A stretch of 64,000 nucleotides of DNA from Oxobacter pfennigii (GCF_001317355.1 NZ_LKET01000021.1:344124-408123); one strand, 5' to 3'; positions 46,610 through 54,562 are shown, numbered from the stretch's first letter. A program made the numbers and translations. The notes: generated by a model from the letters alone, not told the origin.

Positions 46610-46930
46610 GTTATGCTGAAAGTAAATCAATCCAAATGTGCTGATGGATGTATGAAGTTGCGATAAAATCTATAATTTGTACTACTCTTCGTATTAAAAA
46701 CCGAAAAAATAACAGGCAAAAGCCAGCCAAACGGGCGTGCTCGAATTGAGTATGTCCGTTTTTACACATGCTGTGTGTTTTACCACTAGATTATAGGAAG
46801 GCGGTCAAGAGTAGATAATAGACTGGGAATATAAAATGCGGACTTGTTTATAGTGGTAATTTAAATATATTTTTGGCGGCTGTAGCTTTTTATCACTCTG
46901 CAGTGTATTCAGTATGAAAGGAGAGATAGG
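46610..46930. other. intergenic region upstream of the ECF sigma gene
   Basis: About 320 bases without a gene. A GU-rich hairpin with a T tail (AACGGGC...GTCCGTTTTT, about 46728-46762) may be an old terminator. TACCACTA near 46785 and TAGTGGTA near 46850 form a distant inverted repeat reminiscent of the IS-end repeat, which may be chance. Confidence 0.4.
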
Positions 46931-47416
46931 ATGGGCGAACAGTACCGGCCGACTTCATCAGAAGAGGCCGTGGAGCATTATGCGACGATGGTCTATCGGC
47001 TTGCCTATGCGCAAGTGAGGAACAAAGCCGATGCCGATGATATTTTCCAAGAGGTATTCTTGCGGTATGTAAAAAATGTGAAGAATTTCAACAGTAAGGA
47101 GCACGAAAAATTTTGGCTGATCAGAACTACGGTGAATTGCAGCAAAAACCTTTGGAGGTCGGCCTGGTTTCGCAAAACTGTTCCATTAGATGATAAGTTG
47201 GTTTTTGAAGGCAGCGCAGAGAATACGCTGACATCGGAGTTATGCAAATTGCCGGAAAAGTTTCGTATTGTACTGCATTTGTTCTATTATGAGGATTTTT
47301 CAGTTGCGAAAATTGCTGAGATCCTTGGTCAAAAAGAGCCCACGATCCGTACATGGCTTACAAGAGCACGTGTAGCTCTGGGAAAAAGTCTGGGGGAGGA
47401 ATTTATAAATGATTAA
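46931..47416 (+). CDS. ECF-type RNA polymerase sigma factor
   Basis: A 161-residue sigma-70-family factor of the extracytoplasmic-function type. Region 2 is VYRLAYAQVRNKADADDIFQEVFLRY; region 4 is LPEKFRIVLHLFYYEDFSVAKIAEILG followed by EPTIRTWLTRARVALGK, a clear helix-turn-helix. The ribosome site is AAAGGAGAGATAGG. The next gene starts 16 bases later and is a probable membrane partner. Base composition is more GC-rich than the neighbours, compatible with transfer. Confidence 0.92.
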   Translation: MGEQYRPTSSEEAVEHYATMVYRLAYAQVRNKADADDIFQEVFLRYVKNVKNFNSKEHEKFWLIRTTVNCSKNLWRSAWFRKTVPLDDKLVFEGSAENTLTSELCKLPEKFRIVLHLFYYEDFSVAKIAEILGQKEPTIRTWLTRARVALGKSLGEEFIND

Positions 47417-47432
47417 AGGAGCGTATAATTCT

Positions 47433-48131
47433 ATGAACGAGCAAATTGTACCTGATGTTCAATTGATCAAGGAAACAAAAGAGAGAATATCAAATTCAGA
47501 AAAGAGGAAGTGGAATCATAAGGTTGATGTCCGCACAGCCGCAGTAGTAGCCTGCCTCTGCCTTACGGTGATCATCGGGCTTTGGGGCAGACAGGGCAGT
47601 AATACTCAAATCCATATAATCGAATTCAGCTCCTATGGAGAGATTAACCAAAAGCTGTACTTCGATCCAGAAACTACTCATGAAGAGAAATGGACAGAAG
47701 CGCAGGTATTGGAGTATTTTGGGCGGAATCCGGTGCCTGCTAAGTCTTTTAATGGATTGGAATATCAACCTCAGAATGATTTCTACGTTATACTCAACAA
47801 CGATGGAACTATGAATTATGATAACTTCCTTTATAATTATTCTGAAGCCGGGGAATGGACATCTCGTACAAAAGACCTCTCGGTTGCCGTTTCTAAAGGC
47901 AGGCTATCCCCGACTTGTGTTCGATATCTGGAAGATGAGAAGACCCGCTCTGAAATAAATGGCGTACCACTCACCATAGTCCGTATGCCCATTGCCATAG
48001 ATCAAAACGGCAATACGTCCGAACGGTATCTTGCTGAATTTATGTATAAAGGGCTTGGATACAGGGTAACGGCAAACAATCTTACACAAAAGGAATTTAT
48101 TGCTGTCTTAGATTTAATTCTGGAAAATTAG
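47433..48131 (+). CDS. probable membrane partner (anti-sigma type) of the ECF factor
   Basis: A 232-residue protein with a short cytoplasmic N-terminus (MNEQIVPDVQLIKETKERIS), one membrane helix near residues 38-58 and a larger extracellular part. The layout matches anti-sigma or sensor proteins encoded after ECF factors in clostridia, but no zinc-binding anti-sigma motif is visible. AAAGGAG lies 11 bases before ATG 47433; a start at 47409 overlapping the sigma gene is also possible. A strong terminator follows. Confidence 0.65.
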   Translation: MNEQIVPDVQLIKETKERISNSEKRKWNHKVDVRTAAVVACLCLTVIIGLWGRQGSNTQIHIIEFSSYGEINQKLYFDPETTHEEKWTEAQVLEYFGRNPVPAKSFNGLEYQPQNDFYVILNNDGTMNYDNFLYNYSEAGEWTSRTKDLSVAVSKGRLSPTCVRYLEDEKTRSEINGVPLTIVRMPIAIDQNGNTSERYLAEFMYKGLGYRVTANNLTQKEFIAVLDLILEN

Positions 48132-48206
48132 AATCAACTGGCGTTTAAATGTACGCTCAGATAGCAGAAAAGAACGGTGGAATCTTTTTTTACTTAACTT
48201 CTCATT

Positions 48207-48236
48207 AAAAAGCAGGTCAGTGACCTGCTTTTTAAT
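48207..48236 (+). terminator. terminator of the ECF operon
   Basis: AAAAAGCAGG pairs with CCTGCTTTTT across TCAGTGA. Confidence 0.9.
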
Positions 48237-48327
48237 AATTTTACAATATAAATTCTCGCTTTATATACTATCTTATAGGTATACACCTAATTCGAGAATG
48301 CTTGCCTGATTTAACAGGAAAAACTTT

Positions 48328-49272
48328 TTAGCGCCATATTACACCGGGATCGATTTTATCGCAATAAGCGCTGCCGGTGACATTCATGACCATCTGAAGT
48401 TCATCGGTTATTCCTTCAATGACCTTTCTAACGCCATCGGAACCATCTGATGCAAGACCTGATATAACCGCTTTTCCCACAGAAACAGCCTTTGCTCCTA
48501 GCGCCAAGGCTTTAAATGCATCAGTCCCGCGGCTGATGCTGCAATCAACAAAAATAGATATTTTCCCGCCGATGATTTTTACAATGCGAGGCAAAATCAT
48601 AAGCGGAGGCACTGCATAATCCAAAACTGCACCAGCATGATGGGAGACAACAATTCCAGCTGCACCTGCTTCCAATGCCTTTTTAGCATTCTGTTCACTG
48701 AGTACGCCTTTCAATATAAAGGGCAGTTTTGTCGCCTTTATGTAACTTTTGATATCATCCTGTGTTTTGGGACCTACGGGATAAGATAGGGCATAACCTC
48801 TGCTTCTTTTGCTTCCAAATACGTAGTCTATGTCCATCCCAACAGCTAAAGCGCCGTATTTTTCTGCCTGAGATATTTTTTCAAATATCAAGTCTGTGTC
48901 TGAATATGGTTTAATGATTTTTATGGTTTTTGCCCCAGTTTTGATTATTGCCTTTAGTTCCTCTTCGTCGCCTATACCGGACCACATTACCGCGCCAGCT
49001 GCTGCCACTCCCTTTGCCACCTCAACCATACCATTAGTACGGACATTACTTAGCCCTGATAAAGCAGCCACCATCACGGGAGTCGCAAAGGATTCACCGA
49101 AAAGCTTCATCTTTGTTGAAGATACTATTGAGTCTATTACCCGCATTTCGATCAACAACGAATCGATGTAGTCACGAGTTATTTTTGCAGAATCGCCCGA
49201 AACCGCTTGTCTATTGGTTATTCCTTTTTCCTGCGGCTTTTTTTCACCGTCATTTAAAGAATTCTCACTCAT
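48328..49272 (-). CDS. FMN-dependent alpha-hydroxy-acid dehydrogenase family protein
   Basis: A 314-residue FMN TIM-barrel protein of the lactate oxidase/glycolate oxidase/lldD type. The FMN-binding elements are ATPVMVAALSGLSN, LPFILKGVLSEQNAKKA (Lys), IVVSHHAGAVLD (SNHGG variant with SHHAG), FVDCSISRGTDAFKALALGA and AVSVGKAVI. The canonical N-terminal Tyr region is shortened, so substrate may differ from L-lactate. The start follows GGAGGTATTCAT. Confidence 0.85.
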   Translation of the reverse strand: MSENSLNDGEKKPQEKGITNRQAVSGDSAKITRDYIDSLLIEMRVIDSIVSSTKMKLFGESFATPVMVAALSGLSNVRTNGMVEVAKGVAAAGAVMWSGIGDEEELKAIIKTGAKTIKIIKPYSDTDLIFEKISQAEKYGALAVGMDIDYVFGSKRSRGYALSYPVGPKTQDDIKSYIKATKLPFILKGVLSEQNAKKALEAGAAGIVVSHHAGAVLDYAVPPLMILPRIVKIIGGKISIFVDCSISRGTDAFKALALGAKAVSVGKAVISGLASDGSDGVRKVIEGITDELQMVMNVTGSAYCDKIDPGVIWR

Positions 49273-49655
49273 ATGAATACCTCCATTTAAATATTTAAGC
49301 CATATTGACTGATATTTCAGATAGTGCCGGTTTTTTTCATAAAAGGCACTATCTATTTCTTTTTTCTTTCCGGATTTAGCAACAGCTCAATACAATTAGG
49401 AACTTTTAGATAGGCGACTCCTGAATCCTAGGCTATTTGATATAATAATAGTACTATTGCGTTATCTCATTTTCAAGAACACAGAATATAATGAGCAGGT
49501 TCGAAAAACGTGACTAAAATAATCTATCAAAATAATTGACTTTATGAGGACTAGTGTACATTGGGTAGGCGCCATGGTTAGTCATTTGTCCTGCACTGTT
49601 TTTGTGTTATACTTATATCAATACGACAATTGGAAATACATAGGAGGTATGTGGA
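49273..49655. other. intergenic region with a terminator-like hairpin
   Basis: About 380 bases. GATAGTGCC/GGCACTATC (49320-49353) followed by TATTTCTTTTTTC is a terminator-like hairpin on the plus strand, with no gene before it on that strand. The rest shows no clear gene or RNA. Confidence 0.45.
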
Positions 49656-50087
49656 GTGAATAAGATTACATGCATCTGCTTAGGTGTAAGAAGCATGAAA
49701 AAATCTATTGAGTTTTATAGAGATAAGCTGGGTTTTCAAACGGAAGAAAAAGATAATAATCCCAAAGTAGTGTTCTTTAATACACCGGGTACAAAGTTCG
49801 AGCTATATCCACTGGAGTTGTTGGCGGAAGATATCAGCGATCAAAATCCGCCTAAAATAGCAAGTGGCTTTGCTGGAATTACTTTGGCATATAACGTTCA
49901 ACATAAAGAAGACGTTGATAAAGCCATTGAACTGGCAAGAAGTGCCGGAGCTGAAATCGTCAAAGAGCCTCAAGATGTTTTTTGGGGCGGATATCACGCA
50001 TACTTTGCTGATTTAGATGGTTATTACTGGGAAGTAGTCTGGGGACCCAATTTTAAATACGATGATAATGGTATGCTGATATTCTAA
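49656..50087 (+). CDS. VOC (glyoxalase/bleomycin resistance-like) family protein
   Basis: A 143-residue vicinal-oxygen-chelate protein of two beta-alpha-beta3 modules. The module starts are ICLGVRSMKKSIEFYRDKLGF and GITLAYNVQHKEDVDKAIEL, and the C-terminal DLDGYYWEVVWGPNF carries the conserved metal-ligand-type Glu. Start GTG follows GGAGGTATGTGGA. It could bind a small molecule or metal; substrate unknown. The GNAT gene follows closely in what looks like one operon. Confidence 0.85.
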   Translation: MNKITCICLGVRSMKKSIEFYRDKLGFQTEEKDNNPKVVFFNTPGTKFELYPLELLAEDISDQNPPKIASGFAGITLAYNVQHKEDVDKAIELARSAGAEIVKEPQDVFWGGYHAYFADLDGYYWEVVWGPNFKYDDNGMLIF

Positions 50088-50128
50088 AAAGAGTGTAGAT
50101 ATTGAAGCTAAAAAAGGAGAGCGTAGTA

Positions 50129-50602
50129 ATGAAAGTTAGGATGGCAACTGTAAACGATATAGACTTGCTTATAAAGGTAAGATTTGATTATTTTGATGCT
50201 GATAACTGGGAATTAACCGTTGACAAAAAGAATATGATTTATTCACAGCTGCAGCAATATTATCCTGAACATTTAAATAAGGATTTCTTTGCAGCATTAG
50301 TGGAAGATGCAAACGAAGATATTGTATCTGCAGCATTTTTGATTATATCTGAAAAACCTGCAAATCTATACTTCCCAACAGGTAAAACCGGAACTATTCT
50401 AAATGTGCTTACTTATCCGGAATATCGCAAAATGGGTTATGCTACAAAAGCATTGAATTCGCTTATAGATGAAGCGAAAAATCAAAATTTATCATATATA
50501 GAGCTTTCCGCTTCCGAACTAGGCAAACCTTTATATCAAAAGCTGGGCTTCCTTAAATTCGAAGAATCACATCATGAAAAAATGAAATTAGCATTAATTT
50601 AA
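50129..50602 (+). CDS. GNAT-family N-acetyltransferase
   Basis: A 157-residue acetyl-CoA-dependent transferase. Motif A (TYPEYRKMGYATKALNSLIDEA) binds CoA; motif B follows (LSYIELSASELGKPLYQKLGF). ATG 50129 follows AAAGGAGAGCGTAGTA. The acceptor substrate is unknown. It probably shares a transcript with the preceding VOC gene. Confidence 0.88.
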   Translation: MKVRMATVNDIDLLIKVRFDYFDADNWELTVDKKNMIYSQLQQYYPEHLNKDFFAALVEDANEDIVSAAFLIISEKPANLYFPTGKTGTILNVLTYPEYRKMGYATKALNSLIDEAKNQNLSYIELSASELGKPLYQKLGFLKFEESHHEKMKLALI

Positions 50603-50629
50603 AGTTATTAGCATAAAGGGGGGCATACA

Positions 50630-51514
50630 ATGAAAAATGTATCAGAAAAAACAATGTTAGCTATAATAATGGCTCTTGTGTTAATATTTGGTTTAATCAT
50701 TAGCAACAAAGTAGATACAAGTATCAGTAATCTTTCAAATAAGGTGCAGAATCTTAGCAACACTGTGAACAACCAGAATCAACAAATCAGCAACTTGTAT
50801 GCACGAATTGAAAATCTGCTTGAAAGTCAGACTAGCATAATAGACAGTTATGATATCAAATACGGAGCCTTTAATGGTGATGATTTAACTTATGAGGTTT
50901 TATTTACAGTGACTCCAAAAGAGGGGGGAGAAAACATTAAGGCTACTGTTTCACTGGACGATGTAAAAAGCGAAATGAACCGCATAGGCAACTCCTTTGC
51001 TGCTTCTGTGAAGGTACCTGTTGCAAAGGAATATCAACCGACAATTACTTTTTTAGAGAATAATATAAGCAGAAATGAAACTTTGAAAGATACACTTTCA
51101 TTCCGTCAGAATTATTTGATGCAGATAAAAAGCGGATTTTCCGGGGAGAAATCATATAATAATGGCAATTTAAATTATAAAGGGAATGTTATTATATACT
51201 TCGGCCTTCCAACAGAGATGGGAGTAGAGTCAGGAAGATTTTTAGCCTTATTAAATAAAAAAGAACTATGGACAAAAGGTTTTTCATTCAGCAATCAAAA
51301 AGAAAATGATATTGAATTCAATGAAATATTTGCAGTAAATTCAGGAGATGAATTTATATTGTATATTGAAGTTAAAGATACAAACGGTATAACCTATCGC
51401 TATCCTATAGACAGCATATATGTTTCACCTGATGGACGTAAACAATCAGAACATTTTGCAGGGAATGAATGCATTATAATAGACAAAAATGGCAATGAGA
51501 TTAAATTTGAGTAA
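50630..51514 (+). CDS. membrane-anchored coiled-coil protein, unknown
   Basis: A 294-residue protein. One N-terminal membrane helix (residues 10-25) is followed by an NLSNKVQNLSNTVNNQNQQI-type coiled coil, then an extracellular globular part rich in beta-strands ending near YRYPIDSIYVSPDGRKQ. No family recognised. It starts after a GGGGGG site and ends in a long terminator hairpin. Confidence 0.65.
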   Translation: MKNVSEKTMLAIIMALVLIFGLIISNKVDTSISNLSNKVQNLSNTVNNQNQQISNLYARIENLLESQTSIIDSYDIKYGAFNGDDLTYEVLFTVTPKEGGENIKATVSLDDVKSEMNRIGNSFAASVKVPVAKEYQPTITFLENNISRNETLKDTLSFRQNYLMQIKSGFSGEKSYNNGNLNYKGNVIIYFGLPTEMGVESGRFLALLNKKELWTKGFSFSNQKENDIEFNEIFAVNSGDEFILYIEVKDTNGITYRYPIDSIYVSPDGRKQSEHFAGNECIIIDKNGNEIKFE

Positions 51515-51545
51515 TTTAAGTTTTAAAAAAATACAATATATTTAA

Positions 51546-51590
51546 TAGCAAAAATATGATTGCTTAAATTAAGCAGTCATATTTTTGCTA
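51546..51590 (+). terminator. terminator after coiled-coil protein gene
   Basis: TAGCAAAAATATGA pairs with TCATATTTTTGCTA, with an inner TGCTTAA/TTAAGCA stem. The T run inside the 3' arm acts as the tail. Confidence 0.8.
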
Positions 51591-51858
51591 TTGTTATGAC
51601 TATACACATGTTATTGAAATACATTATCAATATTAGATTATTGTCATATATGCGTCATATGACTTCGTAAAGGAATCTAAAATAGAAGAACAGAAACGCA
51701 TTCATTAGTTTTTATGTGGTAAGTTAAATAGAGATCATCATATCTGGAATTATTGTGTATTTATAATTGAATTAGGCATTATTAAGCATAACATTAATTA
51801 CTTTTTTTAGAATTTAATTAATAGGGAATAATAAAATGTAGATAGAAAGGTAAAAATT
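51591..51858. other. intergenic left flank of the recombinase segment
   Basis: About 270 AT-rich bases with no gene. They lead to the 21-codon frame that crosses the left repeat. No RNA structure recognised. Confidence 0.4.
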
Positions 51859-51924
51859 ATGCATAATATAAAACTTTATGTCGTAAATGTAACAATTTAC
51901 ATAAAATGTTGTGTAACGAAATAG
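51859..51924 (+). CDS. 21-codon frame crossing the left inverted repeat
   Basis: A short frame MHNIKLYVVNVTIYIKCC... with AAAGG 8 bases upstream of ATG. It runs through the 25-bp repeat and stops just after it. If the segment flips, the same start would read into a different, also short, ending. It may be only a chance frame, but its position across the repeat deserves note. Confidence 0.25.
   Translation: MHNIKLYVVNVTIYIKCCVTK
51886..51910 (+). repeat. left 25-bp inverted repeat of the recombinase segment
   Basis: A perfect inverted copy of 52744-52768 (starts AATGTAACAATTTAC, ends ATAAAATGTT). The two copies bracket the tyrosine recombinase gene with about 833 bp between them. Confidence 0.92.
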
Positions 51925-51998
51925 GTAAAACAGTGTAGTTTCATTCATAAATATACCACCCATATAAGAATTATTCAAGGATTTATCAGTAATTTCCC

Positions 51999-52559
51999 CT
52001 AAAACTGAACAAGTGAGTATAATTCATCTTTTTGGTCTTGATTAACACCAATGTATCGAAGCGTTATACTTTGGGAACTGTGATTAAAAGTGTCCATTAT
52101 CAATCCGATGTTGTATTTCGAAGTGTTATATGTCCAATATCCCCATGTCTTACGCAAACTATGAGTACCAAAATTTTGGATACCAACTAGGTTGGCAGCT
52201 TCTTTCAATACACGGTAAGCTTGTATTCTGCCAATGTGGCTGCCCTTTTTACTTGGGAAAAGATAATCTGCCAATGTTAGGTTATTTTCTTTTATATATG
52301 GTTGAATTCTTTTTCGAAGGGCGTTGTTAAGTTTAATTTTTTTCTCCTTTTTTGTTTTCTTTTCCTTTAATACCAGATAATCACGAAACTCTCCATTACT
52401 GACAAAAATATCTTTTACCTTTAATGGTAGGATATCACTTATTCTCAAACCTGTATTAAGCCCGAATTTAAAAATCAGATCATACTTTTGATCTTTACCG
52501 TGTAAATACTGGTACATCTGCTTAATTTTCGATTTATCTCTTATTGGTTCAACAGTCAT
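51999..52559 (-). CDS. catalytic-domain-only tyrosine recombinase
   Basis: A 186-residue integrase/recombinase with no N-terminal core-binding domain, like FimB/FimE-type invertases in size. Catalytic residues can be placed in order: Arg in NTGLRISD, Lys in the KKTKKEKKI beta-hairpin, HSLRKT (His-x-x-Arg), NHSSQS (second His), and the nucleophile Tyr in LRYIG. The start follows AAAGGGGTATATTGT. It reads away from the Spo0E-like gene, and is framed by inverted repeats that are probably its substrate. It could instead be a phage or ICE relic, though no att duplication or cargo supports that. Confidence 0.9.
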   Translation of the reverse strand: MTVEPIRDKSKIKQMYQYLHGKDQKYDLIFKFGLNTGLRISDILPLKVKDIFVSNGEFRDYLVLKEKKTKKEKKIKLNNALRKRIQPYIKENNLTLADYLFPSKKGSHIGRIQAYRVLKEAANLVGIQNFGTHSLRKTWGYWTYNTSKYNIGLIMDTFNHSSQSITLRYIGVNQDQKDELYSLVQF

Positions 52560-52732
52560 ACAATATACCCCTTTGCAATGTAATCAAAATAGGCGCAATT
52601 ATATAGATTCCTCTTTACTATGTAATGCTTCATCAACATATAATATAAAATGTTACATAAAATTTCAATACTAAATTTGATTATATATATTTTAATTAAG
52701 ATAAAAACCCTATATTTACAGAAGAGTTTACT

Positions 52733-52774
52733 CTAACCAATGTAACATTTTATGTAAATTGTTACATTGGTTAG
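52733..52774. promoter_or_regulatory. 42-bp near-perfect palindrome at the right repeat
   Basis: CTAACCAATGTAACA and TGTTACATTGGTTAG are perfect 15-bp arms around 12 bases that themselves are nearly symmetric. It overlaps the right 25-bp repeat and ends one base before the poly-A/GGGGG ribosome site of the Spo0E-like gene. The left repeat lacks the second arm. It could be the recombinase's paired binding site and/or an operator or mRNA hairpin. Confidence 0.75.
52744..52768 (-). repeat. right 25-bp inverted repeat
   Basis: Exact reverse complement of 51886-51910, embedded in the 42-bp palindrome. Confidence 0.92.
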
Positions 52775-52793
52775 AAAAAAAGGGGGACATGTA

Positions 52794-52979
52794 TTGTTCA
52801 TTTATATTGAAGAACTGAAGATACAAGGATTAAAGAGAACTATCGAAAAGACTAGAAAGAAGTTAAATTCATTGCTGGAACAGGATGAGGCAAAAATAAC
52901 GGATGAGATTTTAGACACAAGTCATAAGCTGGATATACTAATAAATAATTATTATAATATGCAGACAGAAGATAAATGA
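52794..52979 (+). CDS. Spo0E-like aspartyl-phosphate phosphatase
   Basis: A 61-residue protein of the Spo0E family, which dephosphorylates Spo0A~P and so delays sporulation. Two helices are seen: IEELKIQGLKRTIEKTRKKL and the signature SHKLDILINNYYN (S-x-x-L-D-x-L-I-x-x-Y). The start is TTG 52794, 7 bases after GGGGG; an earlier TTG at 52767 lies in the palindrome. It sits 20 bases downstream of the right recombination repeat and immediately upstream of the c-di-GMP riboswitch. Confidence 0.85.
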   Translation: MFIYIEELKIQGLKRTIEKTRKKLNSLLEQDEAKITDEILDTSHKLDILINNYYNMQTEDK

Positions 52980-53009
52980 GCGTAAAACACTATATACTAT
53001 TAGGATAAA

Positions 53010-53100
53010 ACAAATGAAGGGGCAAATTCATTGAAAAATGAAGACGCAAAGCCACAAGTCTAAAGCATGAAAAATGCCATGATGGTTGGGTTGCCAAGTG
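53010..53100 (+). promoter_or_regulatory. cyclic di-GMP-I (GEMM) riboswitch
   Basis: The consensus core is present: GGGGCAAA, then a TTCATT-GAAA-AATGAA hairpin with GNRA loop, GACGCAAAGCC, a receptor helix (GTCTAAAGCATGAAAAATGC, then CATGATGG), and GGTTGGGTTGCC closing to the first strand. This binds c-di-GMP. A terminator and an EAL gene lie downstream, so it most likely makes transcription of the phosphodiesterase depend on c-di-GMP. Confidence 0.88.
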
Positions 53101-53192
53101 ATTTTATAGTAATATAAAGTAAGGAAATGATTTAATTGAAAATGAATATACTGTTTCAATCCTAAATTATGTACCTTTTGTATAATATAAAA

Positions 53193-53226
53193 AAGCAGGC
53201 AGCCTATTTGCTGCCTGTTCTTTTAT
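53193..53226 (+). terminator. riboswitch-controlled terminator
   Basis: CAGGCAGC pairs with GCTGCCTG, then TTCTTTT. It lies between the riboswitch aptamer and the EAL start, as expected of an expression platform, though no complementary antiterminator was traced. Confidence 0.78.
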
Positions 53227-53240
53227 ATGGAGGGATTAAG

Positions 53241-53960
53241 ATGGTAATAACTCAAAATACGGAGTGTGAGTTCGGACATTCTTTAACTCATTGGTTTCAG
53301 CCCATTTATCATTTAAAAAATAATAAAGCTATAGGTTACGAGGCTCTATTGAGAGATTCTTCACAGCTCGAGGATTCACCAATAAATATATTTTTAGAAG
53401 CACATAAAAACGGATACCGGAATATTCTGGATCTTATGTCCGTAAAAGCTGCATTTACAGCTTTTAAAGATGAGACACCGTTATTCATCAATGTATTTCC
53501 TTCCACACTTTTAGAAAAAAATTTTTTATCTTGGTGGGATAGTAATATGCCTTTAATGAGACCCATAGTGCTGGAGTTGTTGGAAAATGAACCTATCTGG
53601 AACTGGAAGGACCTTAAGATAATAGTAAGAGAGCTGCATAAAAAGGGTGTGAAAATAGCTATAGATGATATGGGTACAGGGTATTCTTTCTTTCAGCAAT
53701 GGATTGAACTGGAACCTAGCTTTATAAAACTGGATAGGTATTTTGCAGAAAATCTCTCAACAAATTACCGAAAGCAAAATACTATAAAGAGTTTAATAGA
53801 TTTATTCTCCGACACAACAGAAATTATTATAGAAGGAATAGAGACTAAAGAAGATTTAGAAATTGCGGAACAATTAGGTATACTCTATGCACAAGGGTAT
53901 TTCCTTGGAAAGCCTGCGCCTACCGTAGAGAATATGGAATTATACCGAGATAATAAATAA
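53241..53960 (+). CDS. EAL-domain c-di-GMP phosphodiesterase
   Basis: A 239-residue single-domain EAL protein that hydrolyses c-di-GMP. Catalytic elements: GYEALLRD (EAL), FINVFPST (N), VLELLENEP (E-x-x), AIDDMGTGYS (DD), IKLD (K), EGIET (E) and QGYFLGKPAP. All metal and catalytic residues expected for activity are present. ATG 53241 follows GGAGGGATTAAG; the longer frame from 53169 lies within the leader. Its own c-di-GMP riboswitch makes a feedback loop. Confidence 0.93.
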   Translation: MVITQNTECEFGHSLTHWFQPIYHLKNNKAIGYEALLRDSSQLEDSPINIFLEAHKNGYRNILDLMSVKAAFTAFKDETPLFINVFPSTLLEKNFLSWWDSNMPLMRPIVLELLENEPIWNWKDLKIIVRELHKKGVKIAIDDMGTGYSFFQQWIELEPSFIKLDRYFAENLSTNYRKQNTIKSLIDLFSDTTEIIIEGIETKEDLEIAEQLGILYAQGYFLGKPAPTVENMELYRDNK

Positions 53961-53967
53961 TGGAAGA

Positions 53968-54003
53968 CCCTATCAAATTAAATTTCACAATTTGATAGGG
54001 TTT
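53968..54003. terminator. bidirectional terminator between EAL gene and rubrerythrin
   Basis: CCCTATCAAATT pairs with AATTTGATAGGG, with T and A runs on either side. Confidence 0.85.
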
Positions 54004-54007
54004 ATCA

Positions 54008-54562
54008 TTAAAAACCTTTATACATTTCTTTTTTGGCACCGCAGATAGGGCATTTGTCCGGGGCTTCATCTGTAACGGTATGGCCGCAGACTGGGCATAC
54101 ATTTACAGATTCAAACTGTATGTCATTACCTGCCTTTGCTGCATCCTGAGCTTGTTTGAAGAGGATGGCATGAACTTTTTCGGCCTCCAGTGCAAAGTGA
54201 AAGGACCTCTCTGCACCTTTTTCCTCTTGAAATTTCGCTGTGTTAAGGTATACTGGATACATTTGCTCGATTTCATGGAGTTCTCCGTTTATGGCTCCCT
54301 GAAGGTTTTCAACTATGGTTCCGATTCCGAAAACTGCTCCGGCAGCAACGGTATAATCACCTTGCTGCACCTTTAATTCCTTGAAATGATTGTCTGCATG
54401 GACCTGTTCTGCATAAGCTATGGCTTTAAATAGCCTGCCTGTGTTTTTAAAGCCTTCCTTTTCGGCAAGATTACCCCAGATAAGGTACCTCATATGTGCC
54501 ATACTCTCGCCGCCATAAGCTGAACGCAAAAAGTCTGCTGTCATTGCATTTTGTACCGGCAT
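54008..54562 (-). CDS. rubrerythrin
   Basis: A 184-residue peroxide-reducing protein of anaerobes. A four-helix diiron domain (GGESMAHMRYLIWGNLAEKE, then EEKGAERSFHFALEAEKVH) supplies the glutamate ligands, and a C-terminal rubredoxin-like domain has CPVCGH...CPICGA. It accepts electrons from NADH via rubredoxin and removes H2O2. The start follows AAGGAGGGTAAAAAT. Confidence 0.95.
   Translation of the reverse strand: MPVQNAMTADFLRSAYGGESMAHMRYLIWGNLAEKEGFKNTGRLFKAIAYAEQVHADNHFKELKVQQGDYTVAAGAVFGIGTIVENLQGAINGELHEIEQMYPVYLNTAKFQEEKGAERSFHFALEAEKVHAILFKQAQDAAKAGNDIQFESVNVCPVCGHTVTDEAPDKCPICGAKKEMYKGF

Larger units (their letters stand above)
51886..52768. mobile_element. putative invertible segment with its own recombinase
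   Basis: Perfect 25-bp inverted repeats bound an 883-bp unit whose only full gene is a minimal tyrosine recombinase. A third partial copy (14 bases, ATAAAATGTTACAT) lies at 52645-52658. The arrangement fits a DNA-inversion switch or a small inverted-repeat-bounded element; both are inferred from layout only. Confidence 0.6.

Noticed and set aside
51886..52768. Treating the repeats as phage attL/attR
   Set aside because: Integrated elements have directly repeated attachment cores; these are inverted, and there is no cargo beyond the recombinase.
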